Origin: CAIKBL01 sp043734785
GTDB lineage: Bacteria > Pseudomonadota > Gammaproteobacteria > Ga0077536
Assembly (NCBI GenBank): GCA_043734785.1
Contig: JAYTEX010000264.1
Location: forward strand, 1-6,020
DNA: 6,020 bases
Direction: 5' to 3'
In this document: in pieces, positions 1-6,020 of the stretch
How the letters are laid out: each line of letters opens with the position of its first letter
Numbering within the stretch: the stretch's first letter is position 1
Notes under the pieces: model-generated
Told to the model about the DNA's origin: nothing
Seen by the model: only the letters and a program-made list of their open reading frames with translations
The model's database searches: none
Translations under genes and position numbers: made by a program

Positions 1-74
1 ATCTCCTCCTGGGCCGGCGACAACGGGCACGCGAGGCTGCTCCCAACCGTATGGATGGTCTCGACGAGTGTCAC
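1..74 (-). CDS. rsmG: 16S rRNA (guanine-527 N7) methyltransferase RsmG, N-terminal fragment
   Basis: This is the beginning of a gene that runs off the left edge; 24 complete codons plus two bases are visible. From a GTG start at 74 it reads VTLVETIHTV, then GSSLACPLSPAQEE. The RsmG family has a short leading helix, then a loop and a motif resembling L-S/T-x-x-Q before the helix leading to the KWN-x-x-NLT segment; the SPAQEE stretch sits where E. coli RsmG has its SLTDHQ stretch. RsmG uses S-adenosylmethionine to methylate G527 of 16S rRNA. The start is supported by TGAGG (88-84 on the minus strand) nine bases upstream, overlapping the mnmG stop codon. The gene lies 11 bases after mnmG in the same direction, the classical gidA-gidB order, so co-transcription is likely. 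The identification rests mainly on position plus this short match, because the catalytic domain lies outside the window. Confidence 0.72.
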   Translation of the reverse strand, partial: MTLVETIHTVGSSLACPLSPAQEE

Positions 75-83
75 GCGTTAGTG

Positions 84-88
84 CCTCA
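84..88 (-). promoter_or_regulatory. Ribosome binding site of rsmG overlapping the mnmG stop
   Basis: The minus strand reads TGAGG here, with TGA (88-86) being the mnmG stop codon. GAGG lies nine bases before the GTG at 74. This decides the GTG start for the downstream gene and suggests that its translation is coupled to termination on mnmG. Confidence 0.6.
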
Positions 89-1978
89 ACCGTTGGCAGC
101 CGGACGCATAGACCCTCGTTTGAGATACACGAGCAGCAGAGAAATCGCCGCCGGGGTGACCCCGGAGATGCGTGCTGCCTGGCCCACGGTATGCGGTCGA
201 TAACTGGACAGCTTGGCGACAATCTCATTAGACAAGCCGCGCACCGCACGATAGTCAAAATCACCCGGCATGCACGTGTCTTCGTTGCGTCTGGCGCGTT
301 CGATTTCTTCGTCCTGGCGCGCTAAATACCCGCTGTAACGTGCGTGAATTTCCAGTTGCTCGACCACCGCAGGCTCGTCAACCCCAGGGCCCGCGCCCGG
401 CAAGCGCATCAACGTCGGGTAGTCGAGTTCCGGTCGACGCAGCAAATCGGCGAGGCTTTGCTCCTTGCGCAAAGCCTGTCCGAGTAGCGGGATCGCCAAC
501 GCTTCGGGCAGACGCTCCGGCGTCATCCAGGTTGAATCCAAGCGCGCCTGCTCGGTTTCGAACAACTGTCGCTTGCGCGCAAACTGGGCCCAGCGCAGGT
601 CGTCGATCAAGCCCAATGCGCGCCCCTGTTCGGTTAGACGCAGATCTGCGTTGTCCTCCCGCAAGCGCAGGCGATACTCAGCGCGGCTGGTAAACATGCG
701 ATACGGCTCGGCAGTGCCACGCGTGACGAGATCGTCGATCAAAACACCGATGTAGGCATCCTGGCGCCGCGGATACCAGGGTGCTTTCGCTTGCACACGG
801 AGCGCGGCATTGATGCCCGCGACCAACCCTTGCGCCGCAGCTTCCTCGTAGCCGGTGGTGCCGTTGATCTGTCCTGCGAAAAACAGACCCTGGATCGCTT
901 TGGTCTCCAGCCACGGGGTAATTTCCCTCGGATCGAAATAGTCGTATTCGATCGCATAGCCCGGGCGCGTGAGATGGGCCGCCTCGAAACCTTTGATCGA
1001 GCGTACCAACTCCCATTGGATATCAAATGGCAGACTGGTCGAAATGCCATTCGGATAGACCTCGCGCGTGCTGAGCCCTTCTGGTTCGATGAAAATCTGA
1101 TGCGCAGTCCGATCAGCGAACCGCATCACCTTATCTTCGACCGAGGGACAGTAACGCGGGCCGGTGCTGTCAATTTGACCGTTGTACATCGGCGAGCGAT
1201 CGATGCCTCGCCGAATGATCTCATGCGTGCGTTCGTTGGTATGGGTGATGTGGCACACGGTCTGCGCGGGGTGGTCGTGTGCGCGCCCGAGAAACGAGAA
1301 GACCGGAGTCGGCGTATCGCCTGCTTGGACCTCCAACATGCGGTAATCGATGGTGGTGCCGTCAATCCGTGGCGGCGTGCCGGTTTTCAGGCGACCGACC
1401 GGCAAATTCCGTTCACGCAATTGCTGGGACAACCGGTTCGCCGGTGGCTCCCCCGCGCGGCCTGCCGGGAATTGAGCAGCTCCGATGTGCACCAGCCCGC
1501 CGAGGAAAGTGCCCACCGTCAGCACAACCGTGGGCGCCGCAAAGGTCAGCCCCATCTGCGTGATGACCCCACGGACCACGTCCCCTTCAACCAGCAGGTC
1601 GTCCACGGCCTGCTGAAACAACGCGAGATTCGGCTGGGTTTCAAGCGCCTGGCGGATATAGGCGCGGTAGAGCGCGCGATCGATCTGGGCGCGGGTGGCG
1701 CGCACGGCGGGCCCTTTGCTGGCGTTCAAACGCCGAAAATGAATCCCACTGTGATCGGCCGCCACCGCCATGATGCCGCCCAGCGCATCAATTTCCCGCA
1801 CCAGATGGCCCTTGCCAATGCCGCCGATCGCCGGATTGCAGGACATCGCACCCAAAGTCTCGATGCTGTGGGTCAGTAATAAAGTTCGCGCGCCCATGCG
1901 GGCACTGGCCAGCGCGGCCTCGGTCCCGGCGTGACCCCCACCCACCACAATGACATCGAATAGCTCCGGGTATCGCAT
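86..1978 (-). CDS. mnmG: tRNA uridine-5-carboxymethylaminomethyl modification enzyme MnmG (GidA)
   Basis: The 630-residue protein matches the usual family length (E. coli 629). MnmG is the FAD- and NADH-dependent partner of the GTPase MnmE; in the cytoplasm the complex installs the (carboxymethyl)aminomethyl group on C5 of the wobble uridine of several tRNAs, using methylene-tetrahydrofolate. Visible signatures are the N-terminal FAD dinucleotide fold GGGHAGTEAA (13-22), the SCNPAIGGIGKGH block (46-58) with conserved Cys47, the GPRYCPSVEDK block (273-283) with catalytic Cys277, the second FAD motif FAGQINGTTGYEEAAAQG (367-384), and the C-terminal MnmE/tRNA-binding helical domain with RGLSNE (580-585) and GVTPAAIS (606-613). 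Cys47 and Cys277 fall at the same numbers as in E. coli. The ATG at 1978 is chosen because MRYPELFDVIVVGGG gives the family's usual N terminus; an in-frame ATG at 2017 would add 13 unconserved residues. AAGG at 1992-1989 is a weak ribosome binding site. The gene appears intact and heads the rsmG pair. Confidence 0.98.
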   Translation of the reverse strand: MRYPELFDVIVVGGGHAGTEAALASARMGARTLLLTHSIETLGAMSCNPAIGGIGKGHLVREIDALGGIMAVAADHSGIHFRRLNASKGPAVRATRAQIDRALYRAYIRQALETQPNLALFQQAVDDLLVEGDVVRGVITQMGLTFAAPTVVLTVGTFLGGLVHIGAAQFPAGRAGEPPANRLSQQLRERNLPVGRLKTGTPPRIDGTTIDYRMLEVQAGDTPTPVFSFLGRAHDHPAQTVCHITHTNERTHEIIRRGIDRSPMYNGQIDSTGPRYCPSVEDKVMRFADRTAHQIFIEPEGLSTREVYPNGISTSLPFDIQWELVRSIKGFEAAHLTRPGYAIEYDYFDPREITPWLETKAIQGLFFAGQINGTTGYEEAAAQGLVAGINAALRVQAKAPWYPRRQDAYIGVLIDDLVTRGTAEPYRMFTSRAEYRLRLREDNADLRLTEQGRALGLIDDLRWAQFARKRQLFETEQARLDSTWMTPERLPEALAIPLLGQALRKEQSLADLLRRPELDYPTLMRLPGAGPGVDEPAVVEQLEIHARYSGYLARQDEEIERARRNEDTCMPGDFDYRAVRGLSNEIVAKLSSYRPHTVGQAARISGVTPAAISLLLVYLKRGSMRPAANG

Positions 1979-2007
1979 GTGCCAGTGACCTTGTTGCGCT
2001 GAGTGTA

Positions 2008-2034
2008 GGGCGCGCAAGGATAACCGGCGCGCCC
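2008..2034. repeat. Perfect 8-bp GC inverted repeat in the mnmG leader
   Basis: GGGCGCGC (2008-2015) is the exact reverse complement of GCGCGCCC (2027-2034), with an 11-base spacer AAGGATAACCG. As RNA this gives an eight-pair all-GC stem 30 to 56 bases upstream of the mnmG start, just ahead of its weak ribosome binding site. Neither strand has a T-run after the stem, so it is not a standard intrinsic terminator. It could be a leader hairpin or a protein-binding palindrome; the sequence does not say which. Confidence 0.6.
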
Positions 2035-2164
2035 ATTTCGTCCAAGAACCTGATCGCCAATTTTCCGGCCGACGGCACCAAATGTCGGGTGCTGGCTATC
2101 CCAGAGCGAGTGGCGCACCGTGGCCCGCGAAACTTTTCGAGCGCAGCACCTGTTTAGCGCAGGG

Positions 2165-2192
2165 TTGACGGGTTCGGAGCGCTGTGAAAAAT
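2165..2192 (+). promoter_or_regulatory. Candidate sigma70-type promoter of the ABC operon
   Basis: TTGACG (2165-2170, five of six consensus bases) is followed after 16 bases by AAAAAT (2187-2192, four of six). It faces the ABC ATPase gene and would give a leader of about 110 bases. The -35 is good and the -10 is poor, in GC-rich surroundings where such matches are not frequent but can arise by chance. Confidence 0.33.
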
Positions 2193-2299
2193 TGCGCGCG
2201 GCCTAAGGGCGCCGAGAGCTTCGAGACAACGACTCACCGCGGGCCGCCAGAACACTCCTCGCCAGCCACCCTGGTCCTGGGGATAGCGCCACTTTCAAA

Positions 2300-2304
2300 G
2301 AGGG
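2300..2304 (+). promoter_or_regulatory. Ribosome binding site of the ABC ATPase gene
   Basis: GAGGG lies seven bases before ATG 2312, which is good Shine-Dalgarno spacing. It selects that ATG over the out-of-frame ATG at 2305. Confidence 0.7.
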
Positions 2305-2311
2305 ATGCAGC

Positions 2312-3283
2312 ATGGAAAACCTGATCGAGGTGTCGAACCTGCGCAAGCAATTCGGCAGCCTGGTCGCAGTGGACGGCGTATCGCTGACCATTGCCCGCGG
2401 CGAAGTCCTGGGTTTTCTGGGGCCAAACGGCGCCGGCAAATCCACCACGATGAAGATGATCACCGGCTTTCTAGCGCCGACCAGCGGCACCATCAAGGTC
2501 TGTGGCCGAGATTTGGCCGAGGCCCCGCTGGCGGCCAAAGCGCGCATCGGTTACCTGCCCGAAGGCGCGCCGGCGTATAGCGAAATGACGCCGGCAAGCT
2601 TTCTCGAATTCATCGCGGATATTCGTGGCATGGGCACGGCCGTCAAAGCCGCACGAATTCGTGAGGTGGTCGCCAAGATTCATCTGGAAGGGGTGCTGAA
2701 TCAGACCATCGAAACGCTCTCTAAAGGATTCAAACGACGGGTAGGCCTGGCCCAGGCGATTCTGCACGATCCAGAAATCCTGATTATGGATGAGCCGACG
2801 GATGGTCTCGATCCCAACCAGAAGCACGAAGTGCGCGCGCTGATCAAGGAAATGGCGCCGCATAAAGGGATCATCATCTCCACCCACATCCTCGAGGAAG
2901 TTGACGCGGTCTGTACCCGCGCAGTGATCATTGCCAAGGGTCGACTGCTCTTCACAGGGACGCCGCCCGAACTTGAAGCGCGTTCGCGCTACCACCACGC
3001 GGTGACCCTGACAGTCGATACGGCGCACGCAGGCAATATCGCTGCCGCATTGCGCGAACTGCCCCAGGTGACTGCGGTCGAAATCACCCATCCGACCACC
3101 AGCACTGCGCGCCTCACCGCGCTGGCGCGGGAGGGTCAAGCGTTGTTTGCGATCATTCAACAGGCCGCACAGCAACAGCGCTGGCCGGTGCAGGAGATGT
3201 TCGTTGAAAGCGGACATCTCGATGAAGTCTTCCGTTCAATCACCACTGGTGCCACGGGCACTGCTGAAGGAAATCGCTCATGA
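2312..3283 (+). CDS. ABC transporter ATP-binding protein, GldA-like
   Basis: This 323-residue cytoplasmic protein is the nucleotide-binding subunit that would hydrolyse ATP to drive the membrane partner encoded next. Visible motifs are the A-loop region with Phe14, Walker A GPNGAGKST (37-45, Lys43), a Q-loop position reading GYLPEGAP (80-87) with Glu where most ABC proteins have Gln, the signature LSKGFKRR (136-143) in place of LSGGQ, Walker B ILIMDEP (156-162, catalytic Glu161), D-loop GLDPNQ (165-170) and H-loop His192 in STHILEE. The GYLPE and LSKGF variants are typical, to my knowledge, of the GldA/NosF-like branch paired with ABC-2 permeases. Residues from about 218 form a C-terminal extension ending in LDEVFRSIT, resembling the DUF4162-type tail of this class. 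It overlaps the permease gene by four bases (ATGA), implying translational coupling. The catalytic residues are present, so it looks functional; the transported substrate is unknown. Confidence 0.95.
   Translation: MENLIEVSNLRKQFGSLVAVDGVSLTIARGEVLGFLGPNGAGKSTTMKMITGFLAPTSGTIKVCGRDLAEAPLAAKARIGYLPEGAPAYSEMTPASFLEFIADIRGMGTAVKAARIREVVAKIHLEGVLNQTIETLSKGFKRRVGLAQAILHDPEILIMDEPTDGLDPNQKHEVRALIKEMAPHKGIIISTHILEEVDAVCTRAVIIAKGRLLFTGTPPELEARSRYHHAVTLTVDTAHAGNIAAALRELPQVTAVEITHPTTSTARLTALAREGQALFAIIQQAAQQQRWPVQEMFVESGHLDEVFRSITTGATGTAEGNRS
3267..3271 (+). promoter_or_regulatory. Ribosome binding site of the permease gene, inside the ATPase gene
   Basis: AAGGA lies eight bases before ATG 3280 within the last codons of the ATPase gene. 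It supports this start and the ATGA stop-start overlap. Confidence 0.6.
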
Positions 3284-4014
3284 ACCGCATCATGACCTTG
3301 ATGGGTCGCGAATTTCGCGGCTATTTTGCCACCCCCGTCGCCTATGTGTTCATCGTGATTTTCCTATTCCTAACCGGCATCTTCACGTTCTATGTGGGCG
3401 GGTTCTACGAGCGCAACCAGGCTGATCTTGAACCCTTCTTCCGTTACCTGCCATGGCTGTACATGCTGCTGATCCCGGCCATCTCGATGCGTCTGTGGTC
3501 GGAAGAGCGCAAGTCAGGCACGATTGAGCTATTGATGACGTTGCCGATCTCACTGGCGGATGCCGTGCTCGGCAAGTTTCTGGCGGCGTGGCTATTCACC
3601 GCGCTCGCGCTCGCACTGACTTTCCCGCTGTGGATGACGGTTAACTACCTGGGTGATCCGGATAACACCGTGATCGCGGCGGGCTATCTCGGCAGCCTTC
3701 TGATGGCCGGCGGCTTCCTTTCGATCGGCGCCTGTATCTCGGCCCTGACTAAAAACCAGGTCATCGCGTTCGTGATCAGTTTCGTGATCTGCTTCGGTTT
3801 CAACCTCAGCGGCTTCCCGATTGTGCTCGACTTCTTCCGGGCATGGGCGCCCGCGGTAATCGTGGACGCCATCAGTTCATTCAGCTTCCTGACCCACGCG
3901 AGTTCCATTCAGAAGGGGGTCATCGATTTGCGCGATGTGATTTTCTTTGCCTCGCTCATCGGATTTTTTCTGTATGCCAATATGTTGGCGATTGACGCCA
4001 AAAAGAGCAGCTAA
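3280..4014 (+). CDS. ABC-2 type transporter permease, GldF-like
   Basis: This 244-residue integral inner-membrane protein would form the channel or force-transducing part of the ABC complex, probably as a homodimer since only one permease is encoded here. By hydrophobicity I place six membrane helices at about 20-42, 56-72, 97-121, 131-156, 161-183 and 219-238, the standard ABC-2 permease plan. The cytoplasmic stretch WSEERKSGTIELLMTLPI (73-90) is the conserved coupling segment of the GldF-type family, comparable to the EER-x-GTLE-x-LL motif of ABC-2 permeases. The N terminus (MGREFRGYFATPVAYVF) also fits the family, which usually begins with a short amphipathic segment before helix 1. The length is usual and there is no sign of damage. 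It follows the ATPase with a 4-base overlap and ends two bases before the next start, so all three are surely one transcript. Substrate unknown. Confidence 0.94.
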   Translation: MNRIMTLMGREFRGYFATPVAYVFIVIFLFLTGIFTFYVGGFYERNQADLEPFFRYLPWLYMLLIPAISMRLWSEERKSGTIELLMTLPISLADAVLGKFLAAWLFTALALALTFPLWMTVNYLGDPDNTVIAAGYLGSLLMAGGFLSIGACISALTKNQVIAFVISFVICFGFNLSGFPIVLDFFRAWAPAVIVDAISSFSFLTHASSIQKGVIDLRDVIFFASLIGFFLYANMLAIDAKKSS

Positions 4015-4016
4015 CC

Positions 4017-5888
4017 ATGAATCGAACCCAGGTGACTTTCAGCTTTCTGGTAGCCCTCGCGCTATTCATCGGCGTCAATATCATTGCGAACGAGACGCTG
4101 ACCGCACAACGGCTCGATCTGACCAGTAATAAACTGTTTACGCTGTCTGACGGCAGCCGCAATATCGTCGCGCGGCTCGATGAGCCGGTGACCCTGCGGT
4201 TTTATTTCTCAGCGCGACAGTTCGCCGATATCCCACAGTTTCTGACCTACGGCAAGCGCGTGCGCGATCTGCTCGAGGAATATGCGGCCGCGAGCAAAGG
4301 CATGCTCAACCTGCAGGTGATCGAGCCGGAACCGTTCTCCGAAGCCGAGGATCAGGCCGTTGGCTATGGGATTCAGCAGCTGCCCATCAGCGCCACGGGC
4401 GACACGGGCTATCTCGGCCTGGTCGGGACCAATGCCACTGCTCAGGAAATTCCGATTCCGTATCTCAACCCTGAACACGAAGGTGCGCTTGAATACGAAG
4501 TCACCAAACTGATCTACACCCTCGCCAATCCGAAGAAACGCGTGATCGGCGTGCTGACGGATCTGCCGGTACTCGCCGGCAGCCCGAACCCCCAGACCGG
4601 GGAGCCCGGCCGCGCGTGGGCAAGTTTTGAGTTGCTTAAGGAACTCTTTGAGCTCAAGACACTGGATCGTGAGCTTGGCAAAATCGACGCAGATATCGAT
4701 ACCTTGCTGATCGTGCATCCCAAGGATCTCCCCCGCAAAATGCTCTACGCCATAGATCAATTCATCCTCGGTGGGGGTAAGGCGATTATTTTTGTCGATC
4801 CGATGGCGGAGGAAGACCGTCCGGAGCGCGATCCGAACAATCCGATGGTGATGCCCAAAATCGATTCCGGGCTACCAGAGCTTTTTGCAAAATGGGGGAT
4901 CAGCATGGCCCCGGACCAGGTGGCAGGCGATCTCGAGGCGGCGGTCCGCGTGTCCGTTAACGGCGAGCGTGGACCACAGGAAGTCAACTATCTGCCCTGG
5001 CTGCAACTCGCCGGCTCCCGCTTGAATCACGACGATTTCATTACCAATCAATTGAAATCGGTCAATGTCGGCAGCGCAGGTGTCCTGGAACCTACCAAGG
5101 ACGCCAAGACGACCTTCACGCCACTGCTCATGACCGGACCGAAGTCTGGCCTTATTTCGCGCGACGCGGTGATGTTCGTGCGCGATCCGGCGGGCATGCT
5201 CAAGACCTTCAAGGCGGACAAGTCCAATCTGACTTTGGCCGCGCGTATCTCCGGTCACATCGACAGTGCATTTCCTGACGCGCCGTTCGATGAGAAAGAC
5301 AAGCGCGCCCCTGGCAACCCAGCACACCTGAAATCCTCGACTAACCCGGTCAATCTCATTGTCGTGGCCGACACCGATATTCTGGCCGATCGCTTCTGGG
5401 TCCGGATGGAGCGCTTCCTCGACATGCAGGTCCCGAATCCCTTTGCGAACAATGGCGATTTCCTGGTCAACGCGATCGACAACCTTGGCGGTAACGATGA
5501 CCTGATCAGCTTACGGAGTCGCGGTGCATACTCGCGTCCGTTCAAAGTCGTGGCGCAAATTCAACGCGAAGCGGAGACCGCGTACCGCGATCAGGAGCAG
5601 GCCTTGCGGGCCACGCTGAAGGAGACCGAAGCGAAACTCCAGGCCTTGCAAACCACACAGGAAGGCAACGGCGAAGCGCTGTTGAGTCCCGCCCAACGCA
5701 AGGAAATCGAACTGTTTCGCGGTGAGCAACTTAAGACACGTAAACAACTTCGCGCGGTACAGCATGATCTGCAAAAAAACATCGAGCGGCTTGGGACACA
5801 GCTTAAGTTCGTGAACATCGGCGCGATCCCGCTCCTCCTGTCGCTGTTCGCGATCGGTGCGGCGCTGTTTCGCATGCGCCGCACCTAG
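4017..5888 (+). CDS. Gldg-family ABC transporter auxiliary protein, membrane anchored at both ends
   Basis: This 623-residue protein has an N-terminal membrane helix (about 7-24), a large region predicted to be periplasmic, and a C-terminal helix (about 598-618) followed by basic RMRRT, so both ends should face the cytoplasm. After helix 1 comes the family's conserved LDLTSNKLFTLS (33-44) and VTLRFYFS (58-65). LEYEVTKLIYTL (158-169) precedes a Rossmann-like domain with DTLLIVHP (228-235) and FILGGGKAIIFVDP (249-262), as in the ABC_transp_aux/GldG domain (PF09822). Residues about 514-548 and 557-597 are rich in Glu, Gln, Lys and Arg with a heptad-like pattern and should form a coiled coil leading to the last helix. 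In Bacteroidetes GldG works with GldA and GldF in gliding; the role in proteobacteria is unknown. The ATG at 4017, two bases after the permease stop, has only a weak site (AGAG, 4004-4007) and probably depends on coupling. Confidence 0.93.
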   Translation: MNRTQVTFSFLVALALFIGVNIIANETLTAQRLDLTSNKLFTLSDGSRNIVARLDEPVTLRFYFSARQFADIPQFLTYGKRVRDLLEEYAAASKGMLNLQVIEPEPFSEAEDQAVGYGIQQLPISATGDTGYLGLVGTNATAQEIPIPYLNPEHEGALEYEVTKLIYTLANPKKRVIGVLTDLPVLAGSPNPQTGEPGRAWASFELLKELFELKTLDRELGKIDADIDTLLIVHPKDLPRKMLYAIDQFILGGGKAIIFVDPMAEEDRPERDPNNPMVMPKIDSGLPELFAKWGISMAPDQVAGDLEAAVRVSVNGERGPQEVNYLPWLQLAGSRLNHDDFITNQLKSVNVGSAGVLEPTKDAKTTFTPLLMTGPKSGLISRDAVMFVRDPAGMLKTFKADKSNLTLAARISGHIDSAFPDAPFDEKDKRAPGNPAHLKSSTNPVNLIVVADTDILADRFWVRMERFLDMQVPNPFANNGDFLVNAIDNLGGNDDLISLRSRGAYSRPFKVVAQIQREAETAYRDQEQALRATLKETEAKLQALQTTQEGNGEALLSPAQRKEIELFRGEQLKTRKQLRAVQHDLQKNIERLGTQLKFVNIGAIPLLLSLFAIGAALFRMRRT

Positions 5889-5895
5889 GGAGGAG
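5887..5895 (+). promoter_or_regulatory. Strong ribosome binding site for the DUF4340 gene, overlapping the upstream stop
   Basis: AGGGAGGAG overlaps the TAG stop (5886-5888) of the Gldg-family gene, and its AGGAG core lies six bases before ATG 5902. It is the strongest site in the window, so this gene may be translated independently of its upstream neighbour. Confidence 0.8.
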
Positions 5896-5901
5896 TCAGT
5901 C

Positions 5902-6020
5902 ATGAAATCTCGCAATTTCGTCATGCTTGCATTGGTCGCGGTGGTCGCGGCCGGCGCGTGGCACGTCACGCAACGCAACGCCCCCACGACCGAGTTCGCC
6001 ACAGCGATGCTTTATCCCGG
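5902..6020 (+). CDS. Probable DUF4340 domain-containing protein, N-terminal fragment
   Basis: Thirty-nine complete codons are visible before the right edge cuts the gene. It begins MKSRNFVMLALVAVVAAGAW, a short basic start followed by a hydrophobic helix (about 6-20) acting as a membrane anchor or uncleaved signal, with no lipobox cysteine. It continues WHVTQRNAP and ends AMLYPG. In the common proteobacterial arrangement the gene after a Gldg-family gene encodes a DUF4340 protein that starts with such a helix, followed by a short linker and a LLFPGL-like segment; the LYPG here fits that. The likely location is the periplasmic face of the inner membrane, as a fourth part of the ABC complex. 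It is 13 bases after the upstream stop, in the same operon. The domain itself is not visible, so the family call rests on context and the first 39 residues. Confidence 0.68.
   Translation, partial: MKSRNFVMLALVAVVAAGAWHVTQRNAPTTEFATAMLYP

Larger units (their letters stand above)
1979..2311. other. Divergent intergenic region between mnmG and the ABC operon
   Basis: This 333-base stretch separates two divergent transcription units and must hold promoters for both. I see no RNA gene. The only plus-strand reading frame of note, from GTG 2184 for about 46 codons, lacks a ribosome binding site and resembles no family I know. It contains an 8-bp GC inverted repeat (2008-2034), a short direct repeat (2140-2162) and a candidate rightward promoter (2165-2192). 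I could not find a convincing -35/-10 pair for mnmG on the minus strand; TACACT at 2007-2002 resembles a -10 box but has no partner -35. Confidence 0.8.

Noticed and set aside
791..1879. Long plus-strand reading frame (362 codons) opposite mnmG
   Set aside because: It lies wholly antisense to a fully conserved mnmG, and its translation shows no recognisable domain; long antisense frames are expected in GC-rich genes.
1979..2017. An alternative mnmG start at ATG 2017 adding 13 residues
   Set aside because: The extra residues (MRALHSAQQGHWH) are not part of the MnmG family, while the ATG at 1978 gives the standard N terminus and places Cys47 and Cys277 at their E. coli positions.
2008..2034. 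The GC hairpin as a bidirectional intrinsic terminator
   Set aside because: No run of T follows the stem on either strand, and a terminator immediately upstream of mnmG between divergent genes would make little sense.
1979..2311. A replication origin upstream of mnmG, as in E. coli oriC
   Set aside because: The location is right, but I find no cluster of DnaA boxes. The best matches to TTATCCACA are partial (TTATCC in the hairpin loop on the minus strand, and a seven-of-nine match on the minus strand at 2278-2286), and there is no AT-rich unwinding region.
2184..2325. Small plus-strand frame from GTG 2184 as a leader peptide of the ABC operon
   Set aside because: There is no ribosome binding site before the GTG, which overlaps the candidate promoter, and the peptide has no signal, repeat or attenuator-like codon run.
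2471..3217. Minus-strand reading frame of 248 codons opposite the ABC ATPase
   Set aside because: It is the antisense shadow of a gene with intact Walker A, signature and Walker B motifs, has no recognisable domain and no ribosome binding site that I can support.
4209..4760. Minus-strand reading frame of 183 codons opposite the Gldg-family gene
   Set aside because: It is antisense to a well-conserved part of the Gldg-family protein, and its translation resembles no family.

Overview
The window looks like ordinary chromosomal DNA from a GC-rich (roughly 58-60% by eye) proteobacterium, most likely a gammaproteobacterium. The MnmG protein aligns residue for residue with the E. coli family at its key sites. 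The order mnmG then rsmG is the classical gid pair, and a four-gene set of ATPase, permease, Gldg-family and DUF4340 proteins is a recurrent layout in gammaproteobacteria. I cannot name a genus from the sequence alone.

Layout. On the minus strand, 1978 to 86 carries a complete mnmG (tRNA wobble-uridine modification). It is followed after 11 bases by the first 25 codons of a gene that looks like rsmG (16S rRNA G527 methylation), which runs off the left edge. A 333-base intergenic region (1979-2311) separates this pair from a divergent plus-strand operon. The region holds a perfect 8-bp GC inverted repeat in the mnmG leader, one weak sigma70-like promoter candidate facing right, and no convincing gene or origin.

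The plus-strand operon has four tightly packed genes: a GldA-like ABC ATPase (2312-3283), an ABC-2 type six-helix permease (3280-4014, overlapping the ATPase by 4 bases), a 623-residue Gldg-family protein anchored at both ends with a large periplasmic part (4017-5888), and the start of a probable DUF4340 protein (5902 to the right edge). Together they would form an inner-membrane ABC complex with two extracytoplasmic-facing auxiliary proteins. The founding members, GldA/F/G, are needed for gliding in Bacteroidetes. The substrate in proteobacteria is not known to me, and nothing here reveals it.

I found no mobile element, CRISPR array, tRNA, rRNA or clear intrinsic terminator. The least understood part of the window is the Gld-like operon; mnmG and rsmG are housekeeping genes.
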